Assembly: GCF_029893635.1 (NCBI RefSeq)
Contig: NZ_JARXYR010000002.1
Location: 905,001 to 969,000 of the forward strand
Direction: 5' to 3'
Source of the DNA: Variovorax sp. TBS-050B
Lineage (GTDB): Bacteria > Pseudomonadota > Gammaproteobacteria > Burkholderiales > Burkholderiaceae_C
Length of the DNA stretch: 64,000 bases
A program made the translations under genes and the position numbers. The notes beneath the pieces are model-generated. The model did no database searches. It saw only the letters and a program-made list of their open reading frames with translations, and was not told the DNA's origin. Below are positions 16,687 through 24,677 of the stretch, piece after piece; position 1 is the stretch's first letter, and each line of letters begins with the position of its first letter.

Positions 16687-17526
16687 ATGCAACGCCTCCC
16701 CTCCTCCGCCCGGGCTGCCGGCCGCCTCGCCGTGCCGCTCGCGGCCCTGCTGCTCGCGGCCTGCGCCGCGCTCCAGAACGGCGCCGACGCGCCCATCGCG
16801 CGCCGCGTCGACGCGCTGCTGCCCGTGGACGCGCTGATCCTCGGCGAGCAGCACGACGCGCCCGAGCACCACGCCATCGAGCGCGAGACCGTCGAGGCGC
16901 TCGCCAGCCGGGGCCAGCTGGCCGCACTGGTGCTCGAAATGGCCGACGAAGGCACCGGCGCCGTGCTGCTCGGCGCTGCCGCCAGCGAGACGCAGGTGCG
17001 CGATTCGCTGGCCTGGAACGACAAGGCCTGGCCCTGGCAGCGCTACGGGCCGGTGGTGATGGCCGCGGTGCGCGCGGGCGTGCCGGTGATCGGCGGCAAT
17101 CTGCCGCGCGCGAAGATGAAGAACGCGATGGCCGACGTCTCGCTCGACGCGCAGCTCGCCGCCGACGCCTACGCCGCCCAGCAGGACGCGGTGCGCGAAG
17201 GCCACTGCAAGCTGCTGCCCGAGGCGCAGATCGTGCCGATGACGCGCATCCAGGTGGCGCGCGACCGCGCGATGGCGCAGGCCGTGGTCAAGGCGCGCCA
17301 GCCGGGCAAGACGGTGCTGCTGGTCACGGGCGGCGGCCACGCCACCAAGCGGCTCGGCGTGCCGCAGCACCTGCCGACCGACGTGACGGTCAAGACCGTG
17401 CGGCTGCAGGCCGGCGAAGCTCCGGCCGAGGACCGGGCGAGCCTCGCGGCGGCCTACGACGCCGTCTGGCAGACCCCCGCGCTGCCGCCGACGGACTACT
17501 GCGCGACGCTCAGGCGAACTTCCTGA
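16687..17526 (+). CDS. chaN: ChaN family lipoprotein
   Basis: 279-residue lipoprotein with lipobox LLAAC (Cys near residue 25). The ChaN/DUF399 motifs are present: DALILGEQHDAPEHH at the start of the domain, LVLEMADEG, and LLVTGGGHATKRLGVPQHL near the end. ChaN binds heme on the outer-membrane face and shares the Tiki/TraB fold with the GumN-type protein at 4.9-6.2 kb. No TonB or heme-uptake genes lie beside it. Its last 17 bases overlap the 3' end of the convergent aminotransferase gene. Confidence 0.87.
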   Translation: MQRLPSSARAAGRLAVPLAALLLAACAALQNGADAPIARRVDALLPVDALILGEQHDAPEHHAIERETVEALASRGQLAALVLEMADEGTGAVLLGAAASETQVRDSLAWNDKAWPWQRYGPVVMAAVRAGVPVIGGNLPRAKMKNAMADVSLDAQLAADAYAAQQDAVREGHCKLLPEAQIVPMTRIQVARDRAMAQAVVKARQPGKTVLLVTGGGHATKRLGVPQHLPTDVTVKTVRLQAGEAPAEDRASLAAAYDAVWQTPALPPTDYCATLRRTS

Positions 17527-18844
17527 TCGAGTCCGCCAGCGTGTTGACCAGCGTGTCGATGTGCTGCTTCTCGACGATGTAGGGCGGCGCGATCACCAGC
17601 ACGTCGCCCGCGGGGCGCACCAGCGCGCCCTTGTGGAAGCAGTCGAGGAAGATCTCGTAGGCGCGCTTGCCCGGCGCCCCCGCCATCGGCGCGAGTTCCA
17701 CCGCCGCGGCCAGGCCGAGGCTGCGGATGCCGATCACGTTCGGCAGGCCCTTGAAGGCGCTGTGGAAGGCATCGCCGAGCACCTTGCCCATCTCGCCGGC
17801 GCGCGCGAAGAGCTTCTCTTCCTTGAACAGGTCGAGCGTCGCGACGGCGGCCGCGCAGGCCACCGGATGGCCCGAGTAGGTGTAGCCGTGGAAGAACTCG
17901 ACCACGTGCTCGGGCGCGTCGGTCTTCATCATCGCGTCGTAGAGCTTGTCGCGGCAGATCACGCCGCCGAGCGGGATCACGCCATTGGTCACGCACTTGG
18001 CGAAGTTCAGCATGTCGGGCACCACGCCGAAATAGTCCGACGCGAAGTTGGTGCCCATGCGGCCGAAGCCGGTGATGACCTCGTCGAAGATCAGGAGGAT
18101 GCCGTGCTTGTCGCAGATCTCGCGCAGCCGCTTCAGGTAGCCCTGGGGCGGCAGGTACCAGCCGGCCGAACCGGCCACCGGCTCGACGATGATCGCGGCC
18201 ACGTTGCTCGGGTCGTGCAGCGGCAGGATGCGCGTTTCGAGCTCGACCAGCGGATCCTCGGACCACACCGGCTCCTGGTTGTGGATGTAGGCGTTGTTCA
18301 CCGGATCGTGGATGAAGCGCATGTGGTCCACGCGCGGCAGGAAGGCCGAGCCGAACACCTTGCGGTTGCCCGGAATGCCGCCCACCGACATGCCACCGAA
18401 GCCCACGCCGTGGTAGCCGCGCTCGCGGCCGATGAACACGTTGCGGTGGCCCTCGCCGCGCGCGCGGTGGTAGGCCAGCGCCACCTTCATCGAGGTGTCG
18501 GCCGCCTCCGAGCCCGAATTGCAGAACAGCACCTTGTTGAGGTCGCCCGGCGCGAGCGAGGCGATCCTCTCGGCCGCCTGGAACGCGCGGTCGTTGCTGA
18601 CCTGGAAGGCGGTCGCGTAGTCGAGCGTGTCGAGCTGCTTCTTGATCGCCTCGTTGATCGGCTTCCTGTTGTGGCCGGCACCCACGCACCAGAGCGACGA
18701 GATGCCGTCGATCACCTTCTTGCCGTCGTGCGTGGTGAATTCCATGCCATCGGCCGCCACGAAGACGCGCGGGTCCTTCTGGAAGTGGCGGTTGGGCGTG
18801 AAGGGCAACCACTGGTTGCCCATGTTGAAGTCCTGGTAGGCCAT
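17510..18844 (-). CDS. Class III omega-aminotransferase (beta-alanine/pyruvate type)
   Basis: 444-residue PLP enzyme transferring an amino group from an omega-amino acid or amine to pyruvate or another keto acid. Fold-type I class III hallmarks: phosphate-binding NSGSEAADTSMKVALAYHR, the aromatic YHG in RERGYHGVGFGG, DEVITGFGRMGTNFA holding the ring-binding Asp, and the Schiff-base Lys in NFAKCVTNGVIPLGGV; FHGYTYSGHPVACAAA follows. Length is standard. Neighbours do not indicate the donor. The 3' end overlaps the convergent chaN gene by 17 bases, so transcripts from the two could form antisense pairs. Confidence 0.92.
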   Translation of the reverse strand: MAYQDFNMGNQWLPFTPNRHFQKDPRVFVAADGMEFTTHDGKKVIDGISSLWCVGAGHNRKPINEAIKKQLDTLDYATAFQVSNDRAFQAAERIASLAPGDLNKVLFCNSGSEAADTSMKVALAYHRARGEGHRNVFIGRERGYHGVGFGGMSVGGIPGNRKVFGSAFLPRVDHMRFIHDPVNNAYIHNQEPVWSEDPLVELETRILPLHDPSNVAAIIVEPVAGSAGWYLPPQGYLKRLREICDKHGILLIFDEVITGFGRMGTNFASDYFGVVPDMLNFAKCVTNGVIPLGGVICRDKLYDAMMKTDAPEHVVEFFHGYTYSGHPVACAAAVATLDLFKEEKLFARAGEMGKVLGDAFHSAFKGLPNVIGIRSLGLAAAVELAPMAGAPGKRAYEIFLDCFHKGALVRPAGDVLVIAPPYIVEKQHIDTLVNTLADSIRKFA

Positions 18845-18966
18845 GCGTGCGTCCTTGTCTCTGCGGTCTCGGTGGATGCGGGCCGCCCGGCGGCGGCCGT
18901 CCGCGGCATTCTTGCACTTTTGACCCGGGCCCGCCTTGCCGCGGCCGGCCGGCGCTCAGCCGGCGC

Positions 18967-20910
18967 TCACCACTGGTAGCCGGCCTGCAGCCGGCCGCCC
19001 ATCTGCGCGCTGTTGCCCGCCGACGCGGTCAGGCCCGCGCCCACGCTCCAGCGCTCGTCGACCTGGTAGGCGAAGGCCACGCCGAGCGCCGACTGCCCGG
19101 CGTAGTGGCCCACCGCCGCACCGAGCCACTTGCGCCCCGGCGCGAGCAGCGGGATCGACGGCATCGCCATCGCCTGCGCCACGCCGCGCGCCGCGAACTC
19201 GCGCGCCTGGCCGTAGGACACCGCCACCGCGCGTTCCATCTGCGCGAGGTTGACCGCATCGCTCGCGGCCACGCCCGGCGCCACGTTGGTGATCTGCCGC
19301 TGGTAGCCGGTGGCCGCATTGCCCACGCTCACCGTGTCGGGCCTGTCGGCCACCGACCCCTGGCCCAGCGCCACCGCGTTGCGCGCGCTGGCCGTGCTGC
19401 CGTCGCCGAGCGCCATCGCGCCCGCGGCCAGTGCCTTGGCGTTCCGGCCCATGGCCACTGCGCCCTGGCCGATGGCCTGCGCACCGTTGCCGACGGCCGC
19501 CGCGCCAGCGCCCTCGGCACGCGCGGCCGCCTGGCCGTGCACCGAGCATTGCAGCGCGCTGCCGTTGACCGTGCAGACGCCGAGCTGGCCGTTGACCATG
19601 GCCTGGATCTGCACCGCCTGCTGCGCGATCTGCTGCGTGTTCTGCGTGATCTGTTCGGTGTGCTGCGCGAGTTGCTCGGTGTGCTGGGTGATCTGCTCGG
19701 TGTGCTGGTTGATCTGCTGCGTGTTCTGCGTGACCTGGTTGGTGATCTGCTGCACCTGCGTGCCCTGCTGGCTCGCGAGGTTGAGCGCCTGCTCGGCCGT
19801 GTTCCGCACGGCATAGAGCTGGCTGCCGTTGACCGCATCGGTCGAGGTCGCCGTGACGGCGCCGGCCGTCACGCCCGTGATCAGCCCCGCGTTCGCGATG
19901 CCGCCGCCGCGGTTGTCGATGCCGCTGCTGGTCAGCCGGCCGTCGACCGTGGCATTGCCGCTCACGCCGAGGCTGCCTGCGTCCACGCGGCCCGCCGCGC
20001 TGATGCCGTCGATGTGGATCAGGCTGCGGCGGTTGAACTCGTTGCCGAACGAGACCACGTTCTCGCGCCCCTCGTCGGTGCTGCCGCTGCCGATCGCCAC
20101 CGAGCCCGCGCCGCTCGCGCTGCTGCCGCTGCCGAGCGCCATGCTGTAGAAGCCCGAGGCCACGGTGGCCGAGCCGAAGGCGAGCGCGTTGTTGGCGAGG
20201 GCCCGGGCGCCCGTGCCGAGTGCGAGCGCGAAGTCGCTCGTGGCGCTCGCCTGGCGCCCGAGCGCCACCGAACTGCGCCCCGAGGCCGTGGCGAGATCGC
20301 CGAGCGCCGTGCTGCTCTCGCCGCTCGCCTCGCTCTCGCGGCCGAAGGCAGCCGCGCCAGCGCCGGAGGCCAGCGCGCGATAGCCCACCGCGGACGACGA
20401 TTCGCCCGTGGCATTCGCCACGTTCCCCACCGCGGTCGCCGAGCCGCTCGACGCCACCGTGTTCGAGCCGATCGCGGTCGCGGAATTGGCCGTCGCGCTG
20501 CTGCTCGCGCCGATCGCCGTGGACGCGTTGCCGCTGGCGGTGCTGCTCACGCCGTAGGCCGACGCGCTCACGGCTTCGGCATGGCTGCCGCGCCCGACCG
20601 CGGTGGCCTGGCCGCCGCTCGCCTGCGCATCGCGCCCGAATGCGAGGTTGGCGCTCGTCAGATCGATGCCCGCCTGCGCGCCCGAGCCGCCGGCGATGTT
20701 GCTCTGGCAGTCCGCCTGCACGATGTTGCGCCGCGAGCTGAAGCCCGAGTAGGCGCCCTCGTCGGTGCTGCTGTAGATGGTGCCGCCCGGGCAGGTGTTC
20801 GGATTGAGCACCTGCGCACCGGCTGGCGCGGCGGCCCAGCATGCGAGCGCCACGAGGCCCGCGGCCGAGCCCAGGCCGGCACCTGGCCGGCGCCTGCTTT
20901 GAAAGCGCAT
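18967..20910 (-). CDS. Trimeric autotransporter adhesin (YadA-like)
   Basis: 647-residue type Vc secreted adhesin. A signal peptide (LVALACWAAAPAGAQ) is followed by a Cys-containing N-terminal segment, then about 250 residues of YadA-head repeats (units like ASGNASTAIGASSSA, AVGRGSHAEA), a neck and stalk with FGNEFNRRSLIHIDGISAAG and ATSTDAVNGSQLYAVRN, a heptad coiled coil, a second short head (AVGNGAQAIGQGAVAMGRNA) and a final neck and anchor AASDAVNLAQMERAV ending RLQAGYQW with the terminal aromatic needed for BAM insertion. Three chains form one barrel. The start at 20910 has GAGGAG ahead of it. Divergent from a LuxR-type gene. Confidence 0.95.
   Translation of the reverse strand: MRFQSRRRPGAGLGSAAGLVALACWAAAPAGAQVLNPNTCPGGTIYSSTDEGAYSGFSSRRNIVQADCQSNIAGGSGAQAGIDLTSANLAFGRDAQASGGQATAVGRGSHAEAVSASAYGVSSTASGNASTAIGASSSATANSATAIGSNTVASSGSATAVGNVANATGESSSAVGYRALASGAGAAAFGRESEASGESSTALGDLATASGRSSVALGRQASATSDFALALGTGARALANNALAFGSATVASGFYSMALGSGSSASGAGSVAIGSGSTDEGRENVVSFGNEFNRRSLIHIDGISAAGRVDAGSLGVSGNATVDGRLTSSGIDNRGGGIANAGLITGVTAGAVTATSTDAVNGSQLYAVRNTAEQALNLASQQGTQVQQITNQVTQNTQQINQHTEQITQHTEQLAQHTEQITQNTQQIAQQAVQIQAMVNGQLGVCTVNGSALQCSVHGQAAARAEGAGAAAVGNGAQAIGQGAVAMGRNAKALAAGAMALGDGSTASARNAVALGQGSVADRPDTVSVGNAATGYQRQITNVAPGVAASDAVNLAQMERAVAVSYGQAREFAARGVAQAMAMPSIPLLAPGRKWLGAAVGHYAGQSALGVAFAYQVDERWSVGAGLTASAGNSAQMGGRLQAGYQW
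19630..19734 (-). repeat. Five coding heptads with N/H-at-d stalk motif
   Basis: Five consecutive 21-bp units in the adhesin gene encode VTQNTQQ, INQHTEQ, ITQHTEQ, LAQHTEQ and ITQNTQQ, followed by a degenerate IAQQAVQ. The pattern is hydrophobic-x-Gln-Asn/His-Thr-Glu/Gln-Gln. IxxNTxx is an established motif of trimeric autotransporter stalks, where core Asn residues hold an anion. Confidence 0.85.
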
Positions 20911-20984
20911 GGATTCTTCTCCTCGTCTGTGTCGGGGTCCCGTCCCGGAAAGCCGGAATCGTCCGCCGCGGCGCGCGCCGCCGC

Positions 20985-21003
20985 CTACCATCCGATGTGG
21001 TAG
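20985..21003. promoter_or_regulatory. 19-bp dyad between adhesin and LuxR genes
   Basis: CTACCA-N7-TGGTAG, perfect six-base arms, lying 75 bases before the adhesin start and 36 bases before the LuxR start. It is a candidate operator for the adjacent LuxR-type regulator; this is positional inference only. Confidence 0.45.
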
Positions 21004-21038
21004 CCTGCGCCGCTTCGCGTGACGACAAGCCCTGCCCG

Positions 21039-22029
21039 ATGGCGCCCAGGTCCCTGTTCTCGCTCTCCGATCCGGACGCCGCGGCGCTCGCCCTGCTGCG
21101 CCTGGCGCGCACGACCGCCTGCGAGCAGTTCCCGCTGAAGCTGCTCGAGCGCCTCGTCGCCCTGGTGGCGGCGGACCACGGCGCGATCAACATCTGGCAT
21201 CCGCGCAGCTTCGTCGCCTCGGTCGGCATCGGCTACGACCTGCCGGCGATGAGCGCCGACTGGTACGCGATCAACGGCGCCGAACTCGACTTCACCACCC
21301 CGGCCATGCATGCCCAGCCGCTGCGCGCGGTCTGCGTCAACGCCGACGATCCGCGCTGGCAGCACAGCGATCCGGCCTGGCGCGGCTTCCAGGCGCGCCA
21401 CGGCATCCACCATCAGCTCGGCGTGGCCGTGCCGTTCGAGGGCAGCGAAACCATCGCGCACTGCTATCTGAACCGCGGCCCGTCCGTCGGCGCCCTACGG
21501 CGCGGCCGAGATCGAGGCGCTGAACGCGCTCGCGCCGGGCATCGGCGAGGCACTGCTCGTCAGCCGGCTCTACGGCGGTGCGCGCCAGGGCCTCGAAGAC
21601 ACGGGCAGCGGCGCGCATCCGCTCGCCATCACCGACGACGCAGGCTGGGTCCTGTTTCCCAACGGCGACTTCTGCCGCGCCTGGCCGGTGCTCGCGGAGA
21701 TCGCGCAGGTGTCGGAGCCGCGGCTGCCGAAGGCGTGGCTCCAGGGCGAACGCGGCGCGATCCGAAGGCTGCATGCCGCCGGATGGCAGTGCGAAGTGCG
21801 GCCCGCGCACGGCGGCCTGCGCGTGGCGCTGCGCCGCAGCCCCAGCGGCACCACGCTCACGCCGCGCCAGGCGGAGATCAGCCGGCTCTATTGCGCCGGC
21901 TACTCGGGCAAGGACATCGCCACCCGGCTCGGCGTCTCGCCCGCGACCGTGCGCGTGCATCTGCGCGAGACCTACTCGAAGCTCGGCGTCGCGAGCCGCA
22001 GCAGCCTGCGGGACGCGCTGGGGCTTTGA
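21039..22029 (+). pseudogene. LuxR family regulator, single-base frameshift
   Basis: Intended product about 329 residues. The N-terminal half (from MAPRSLFSLSDPDAAALALL, sensor-like, with HGAINIWHPRSFVASVGIGY) is read in one frame to about 21479; the continuation APYGAAEIEALNALAPGIGE to the GerE-type HTH (LTPRQAEISRLYCAGYSGKD, then VSPATVRVHLRETYSKLGV) is in the +1 frame. One extra C in GGCCCGTCCG near 21478-21482 explains the shift exactly, and both halves keep normal coding character. It may be a sequencing indel rather than a dead gene. Divergent from the trimeric autotransporter, which it may regulate. Read literally, the first frame would run on past the HTH region without encoding it. 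Confidence 0.85.
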
Positions 22030-22077
22030 GCGCGGGCCGGCGCCGCCCGCGGCGCGCGCTGCGACAATCGGGCCCTC

Positions 22078-22923
22078 ATGAGTGCATACATCCTGACCCT
22101 TTCCTGCCCGGACCGCGTGGGCATCGTGCATGCCGTCTCGGGCTTCCTGCTGGAGCGCGGCGGCAACATCGAGGAAGCCGCCCAGTACAACGACCACGAC
22201 ACCGGCCTGTTCTTCATGCGCGTGCGCTTCGCCTGCAGCGACCACTCCGAGGCCGCGCTGCGCGAGCAGCTCGCGGGCTTCGGCGCCGGCTTCGGCATGA
22301 GCCTGCAGCTGCATGCCGCCACCGAGCCGATGAAGGCCGTGATCCTGGTCAGCAAGGAAGGCCACTGCCTCAACGACCTGCTGTTCCGCTGGAAGAGCGG
22401 CCTGCTGGCCATCGACGTGCGCGCCATCATCTCGAACCACCGCGACTTCTACCAGCTCGCGGCCAGCTACAACGTGCCCTTCCACCACATTCCGGTGACG
22501 GCCGCCACCAAGGCCCAGGCCGAGGCCAAGCAGCTGGAGATCATCGAGGCCGAGGGCGCCGAGCTCGTGGTGCTGGCGCGCTACATGCAGATCCTCAGCA
22601 ACGACCTGTGCAAGAGCCTCGCGGGCCGCGCGATCAACATCCACCACTCGTTCCTGCCGAGCTTCAAGGGCGCCAAGCCCTACTACCAGGCGCACGACCG
22701 CGGCGTGAAGCTCATCGGCGCCACCGCCCACTACGTGACCGCCGACCTCGACGAGGGCCCGATCATCGAGCAGGACGTGGCACGCGCCGACCACACCGAC
22801 ACCGTCGAAGACCTCACGGCCCGCGGCCGCGACACCGAGAGCCAGGTGCTGGCGCGCGCGGTGAAGTGGCACAGCGAGCACCGGGTGCTGCTGAACGGGC
22901 ACCGGACGGTCGTGTTTCGTTGA
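22078..22923 (+). CDS. purU: Formyltetrahydrofolate deformylase
   Basis: PurU hydrolyses 10-formyl-tetrahydrofolate to formate and tetrahydrofolate, balancing one-carbon pools and supplying formate for PurT. The 281-residue length is typical. An N-terminal ACT domain (ILTLSCPDRVGIVHAVSGFL, about residues 1-80) gives amino-acid control in E. coli PurU (methionine on, glycine off). The formyltransferase-fold catalytic region contains AINIHHSFLPSFKGAKPY with the Asn-x-His pair and ATAHYVTADLDEGPIIEQ with the conserved His and Asp. It starts 48 bases after the LuxR-type gene with no terminator between. Confidence 0.95.
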   Translation: MSAYILTLSCPDRVGIVHAVSGFLLERGGNIEEAAQYNDHDTGLFFMRVRFACSDHSEAALREQLAGFGAGFGMSLQLHAATEPMKAVILVSKEGHCLNDLLFRWKSGLLAIDVRAIISNHRDFYQLAASYNVPFHHIPVTAATKAQAEAKQLEIIEAEGAELVVLARYMQILSNDLCKSLAGRAINIHHSFLPSFKGAKPYYQAHDRGVKLIGATAHYVTADLDEGPIIEQDVARADHTDTVEDLTARGRDTESQVLARAVKWHSEHRVLLNGHRTVVFR

Positions 22924-22989
22924 TCGTCACGCGGCACCCGCGGATGCAAGCGGGTGTAGCATCCCGCGCCAAAAAGAGGAGAAGGCGCG

Positions 22990-24103
22990 ATGCGGCGTTG
23001 GACAAGCATGTGGTTTCTGGCTGTTCTTGCAGCCGGCTTGGTCGGGTGTTCCGCCACGGGACCCCGGTTTTCGGAGATGGCGGATAGCCTGCCTTCGCTC
23101 GGTGAGAACGAGGGTCGGATCTACTTCTATCGCAACTCGATCATGGGCGCGGCGGTCCAGCCTGAGGTGTCGGTCAATGGCGAAGTGATCGGCAAGTCGC
23201 AGCCCGGCAGCTTCTTCTTCATCGACCGGCCGCCCGGAACCTACAAGGCGACCGCGCGCACCGAGGCCGAAGGCAGCATCGACATCGTGCTGCGGGCTCG
23301 CCAGACAGCCTACGTCGAGATGAGCATCAGCATGGGCCTGCTCATCGGCCGCCCTGCGTTCGAGCGCGTCGCGGAAGCGGAAGGTCGCGACGCCCTTCCG
23401 TCGTTGGCATATGGCGGAAAGATGCCGTTGCCGCAGCGAGGGCTAAGCGCTACGGCCGCCCCACCGGGACCGGCCCCTCGCCAAACGGCAACGGCGGCGG
23501 CGGCGGGGGACATACCCTCGACAACTGCGCCGGCAGCATCCTTCTCCGCCCCACGGCCTCGACTGGTGGAATACGAGCTGCACGATCGCCTGACCAACAT
23601 CCGCCGCAAGGTGATCTATCGCGCCGACGCCGTGTTGGACGACGAGCCTTTGAGCTTCAATGGCGGCGGCTGGGTGGAAAAGCCCGCCGGGGAGGTGGTC
23701 AGCATCACGAGCTCCGTCGCGGGGGAGTTCGACATCGCCATGCCGCCGGGTGGCTGGGCGAAGCCCAATCTCAGGGAACAAGGTGCCTGGAAAACCCGCT
23801 ACACCTCCACGCTCGGCGCGACCCGCATCAACATGGATCTTTCCGCTGCAGTCATGGAAGACAGCACGCTGAATGTAGGTGGCCGGGAGGTCAAGGTCGT
23901 GCGCATCGAGTACCGTGGTTTTACCGAGCGCTTCCCGAATGCTGGCGCCGTGGCCGGCAACCAGCACGGTCCGTATCGCGCCGAGAGTATGGTTCTCACC
24001 GGAACTCGGCCGTGTGGTCCGCTTTGAAGCCAAGACGCGCGGCGGGTCGATGAGCGGCGCGTTCCAGGTCAACGAGACCCTTGAACTCGTGAGCTTGCGT
24101 TAG
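22990..24103 (+). pseudogene. DUF2846-type lipoprotein with C-terminal domain, frameshifted near its end
   Basis: A lipoprotein (lipobox GLVGC, Cys near residue 18) with a DUF2846-like domain at about residues 30-130 (GRIYFYRNSIMGAAVQPEVS, then FFIDRPPGTYKATA) joined by a low-complexity Pro/Ala linker to a beta-rich domain of about 180 residues (LVEYELHDRLTNIRRKVIY). In the literal frame it stops at 24027 after RAESMVLTGTRP, but the shifted frame continues naturally as WFSPELGRVVRFEAKTR to a stop at 24103. One extra base near 23989 accounts for this. Good ribosome site AGGAG before 22990. GC and codon use look slightly lower than in neighbours. Function unknown; a cell-envelope role is likely. 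Confidence 0.75.
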
Positions 24104-24124
24104 GCAACGGCAAGCCTCGCAAGC

Positions 24125-24164
24125 AAAAAAAAGGCGGGGCCGCCCCTTCGGACGGCCCCGCCTT
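24125..24164 (-). terminator. Strong hairpin terminator of the WxxGxW gene
   Basis: 12-bp stem AAGGCGGGGCCG / CGGCCCCGCCTT with a ten-base loop and, read on the minus strand, an eight-base T run. On the plus strand there is no T run, so it mainly ends the minus-strand gene that finishes at 24180, though the hairpin may also slow the converging lipoprotein transcript. Confidence 0.88.
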
Positions 24165-24179
24165 CACATCCAACCGCGA

Positions 24180-24557
24180 TCAGTTGCGGTTCGGATTGTT
24201 CGGCCGGCGGTCGTAGCGGTTGGGCACGCCGTCGCCGTCGCGGTCCCAGCGGCCGCGGCTGTATTCCCAGCGGCCGTCCCGTTCGCGCCACTCCGGCGGA
24301 CGGTAGGCATAGCCCGGGCGCGCGCGCACGTACATGCCGCGGACCCACACATGGCGCCCCCCGCGCCACTCGTAATGACCCGGCGCCCAGACATAGCCGC
24401 GGCGCGGTGGCGGCACGCGCTCGTAGCGCGGCGGCGGGGGCGCCGTCTGGATCGTGACGATCGGCTGCGCCTCGGCGGCGGTCGGGATCATCATCGCGCC
24501 GCCCGCGGAAAGCAGGGAAGCGGCGGCGAGCGAAAAGCTGATTGCGAGTTTTTTCAT
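24180..24557 (-). CDS. Secreted YXWGXW/WxxGxW-repeat protein
   Basis: 125-residue exported protein: signal peptide ending in the region TAAEAQP, then an Arg/Pro/Tyr/Trp-rich chain with repeated aromatic-Gly-aromatic units (GYVWAPGHYEWRGGRHVW, VRGMYVRARPGYAYRPP, GRWEYSRGRWDRD), typical of the YXWGXW repeat group of small periplasmic or outer-membrane proteins. The tail DRDGDGVPNRYDRRP is a thrombospondin-type-3-like calcium loop (Asp-x-Asp-x-Asp-Gly). Function unknown. A GAGG ribosome site precedes 24557 and a strong terminator follows, so the gene is probably an independent unit. Confidence 0.85.
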   Translation of the reverse strand: MKKLAISFSLAAASLLSAGGAMMIPTAAEAQPIVTIQTAPPPPRYERVPPPRRGYVWAPGHYEWRGGRHVWVRGMYVRARPGYAYRPPEWRERDGRWEYSRGRWDRDGDGVPNRYDRRPNNPNRN

Positions 24558-24677
24558 GGGGAGACCTCATGAAGTTGTTGGAGCCTTCATGCTGCCGGGC
24601 CCATGTGAACCGCCTGTAAGCGCTGCGCGGGACCTTGTGTAGAGGTGTTTCGCGGAAAGTAGGCCTTTTGTTAGCGC

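Noticed and set aside
19606..19746. 21-bp tandem units that might look like a CRISPR or minisatellite
   Set aside because: Units are in frame, diverged at third positions and encode heptads of the adhesin stalk; there are no spacers.
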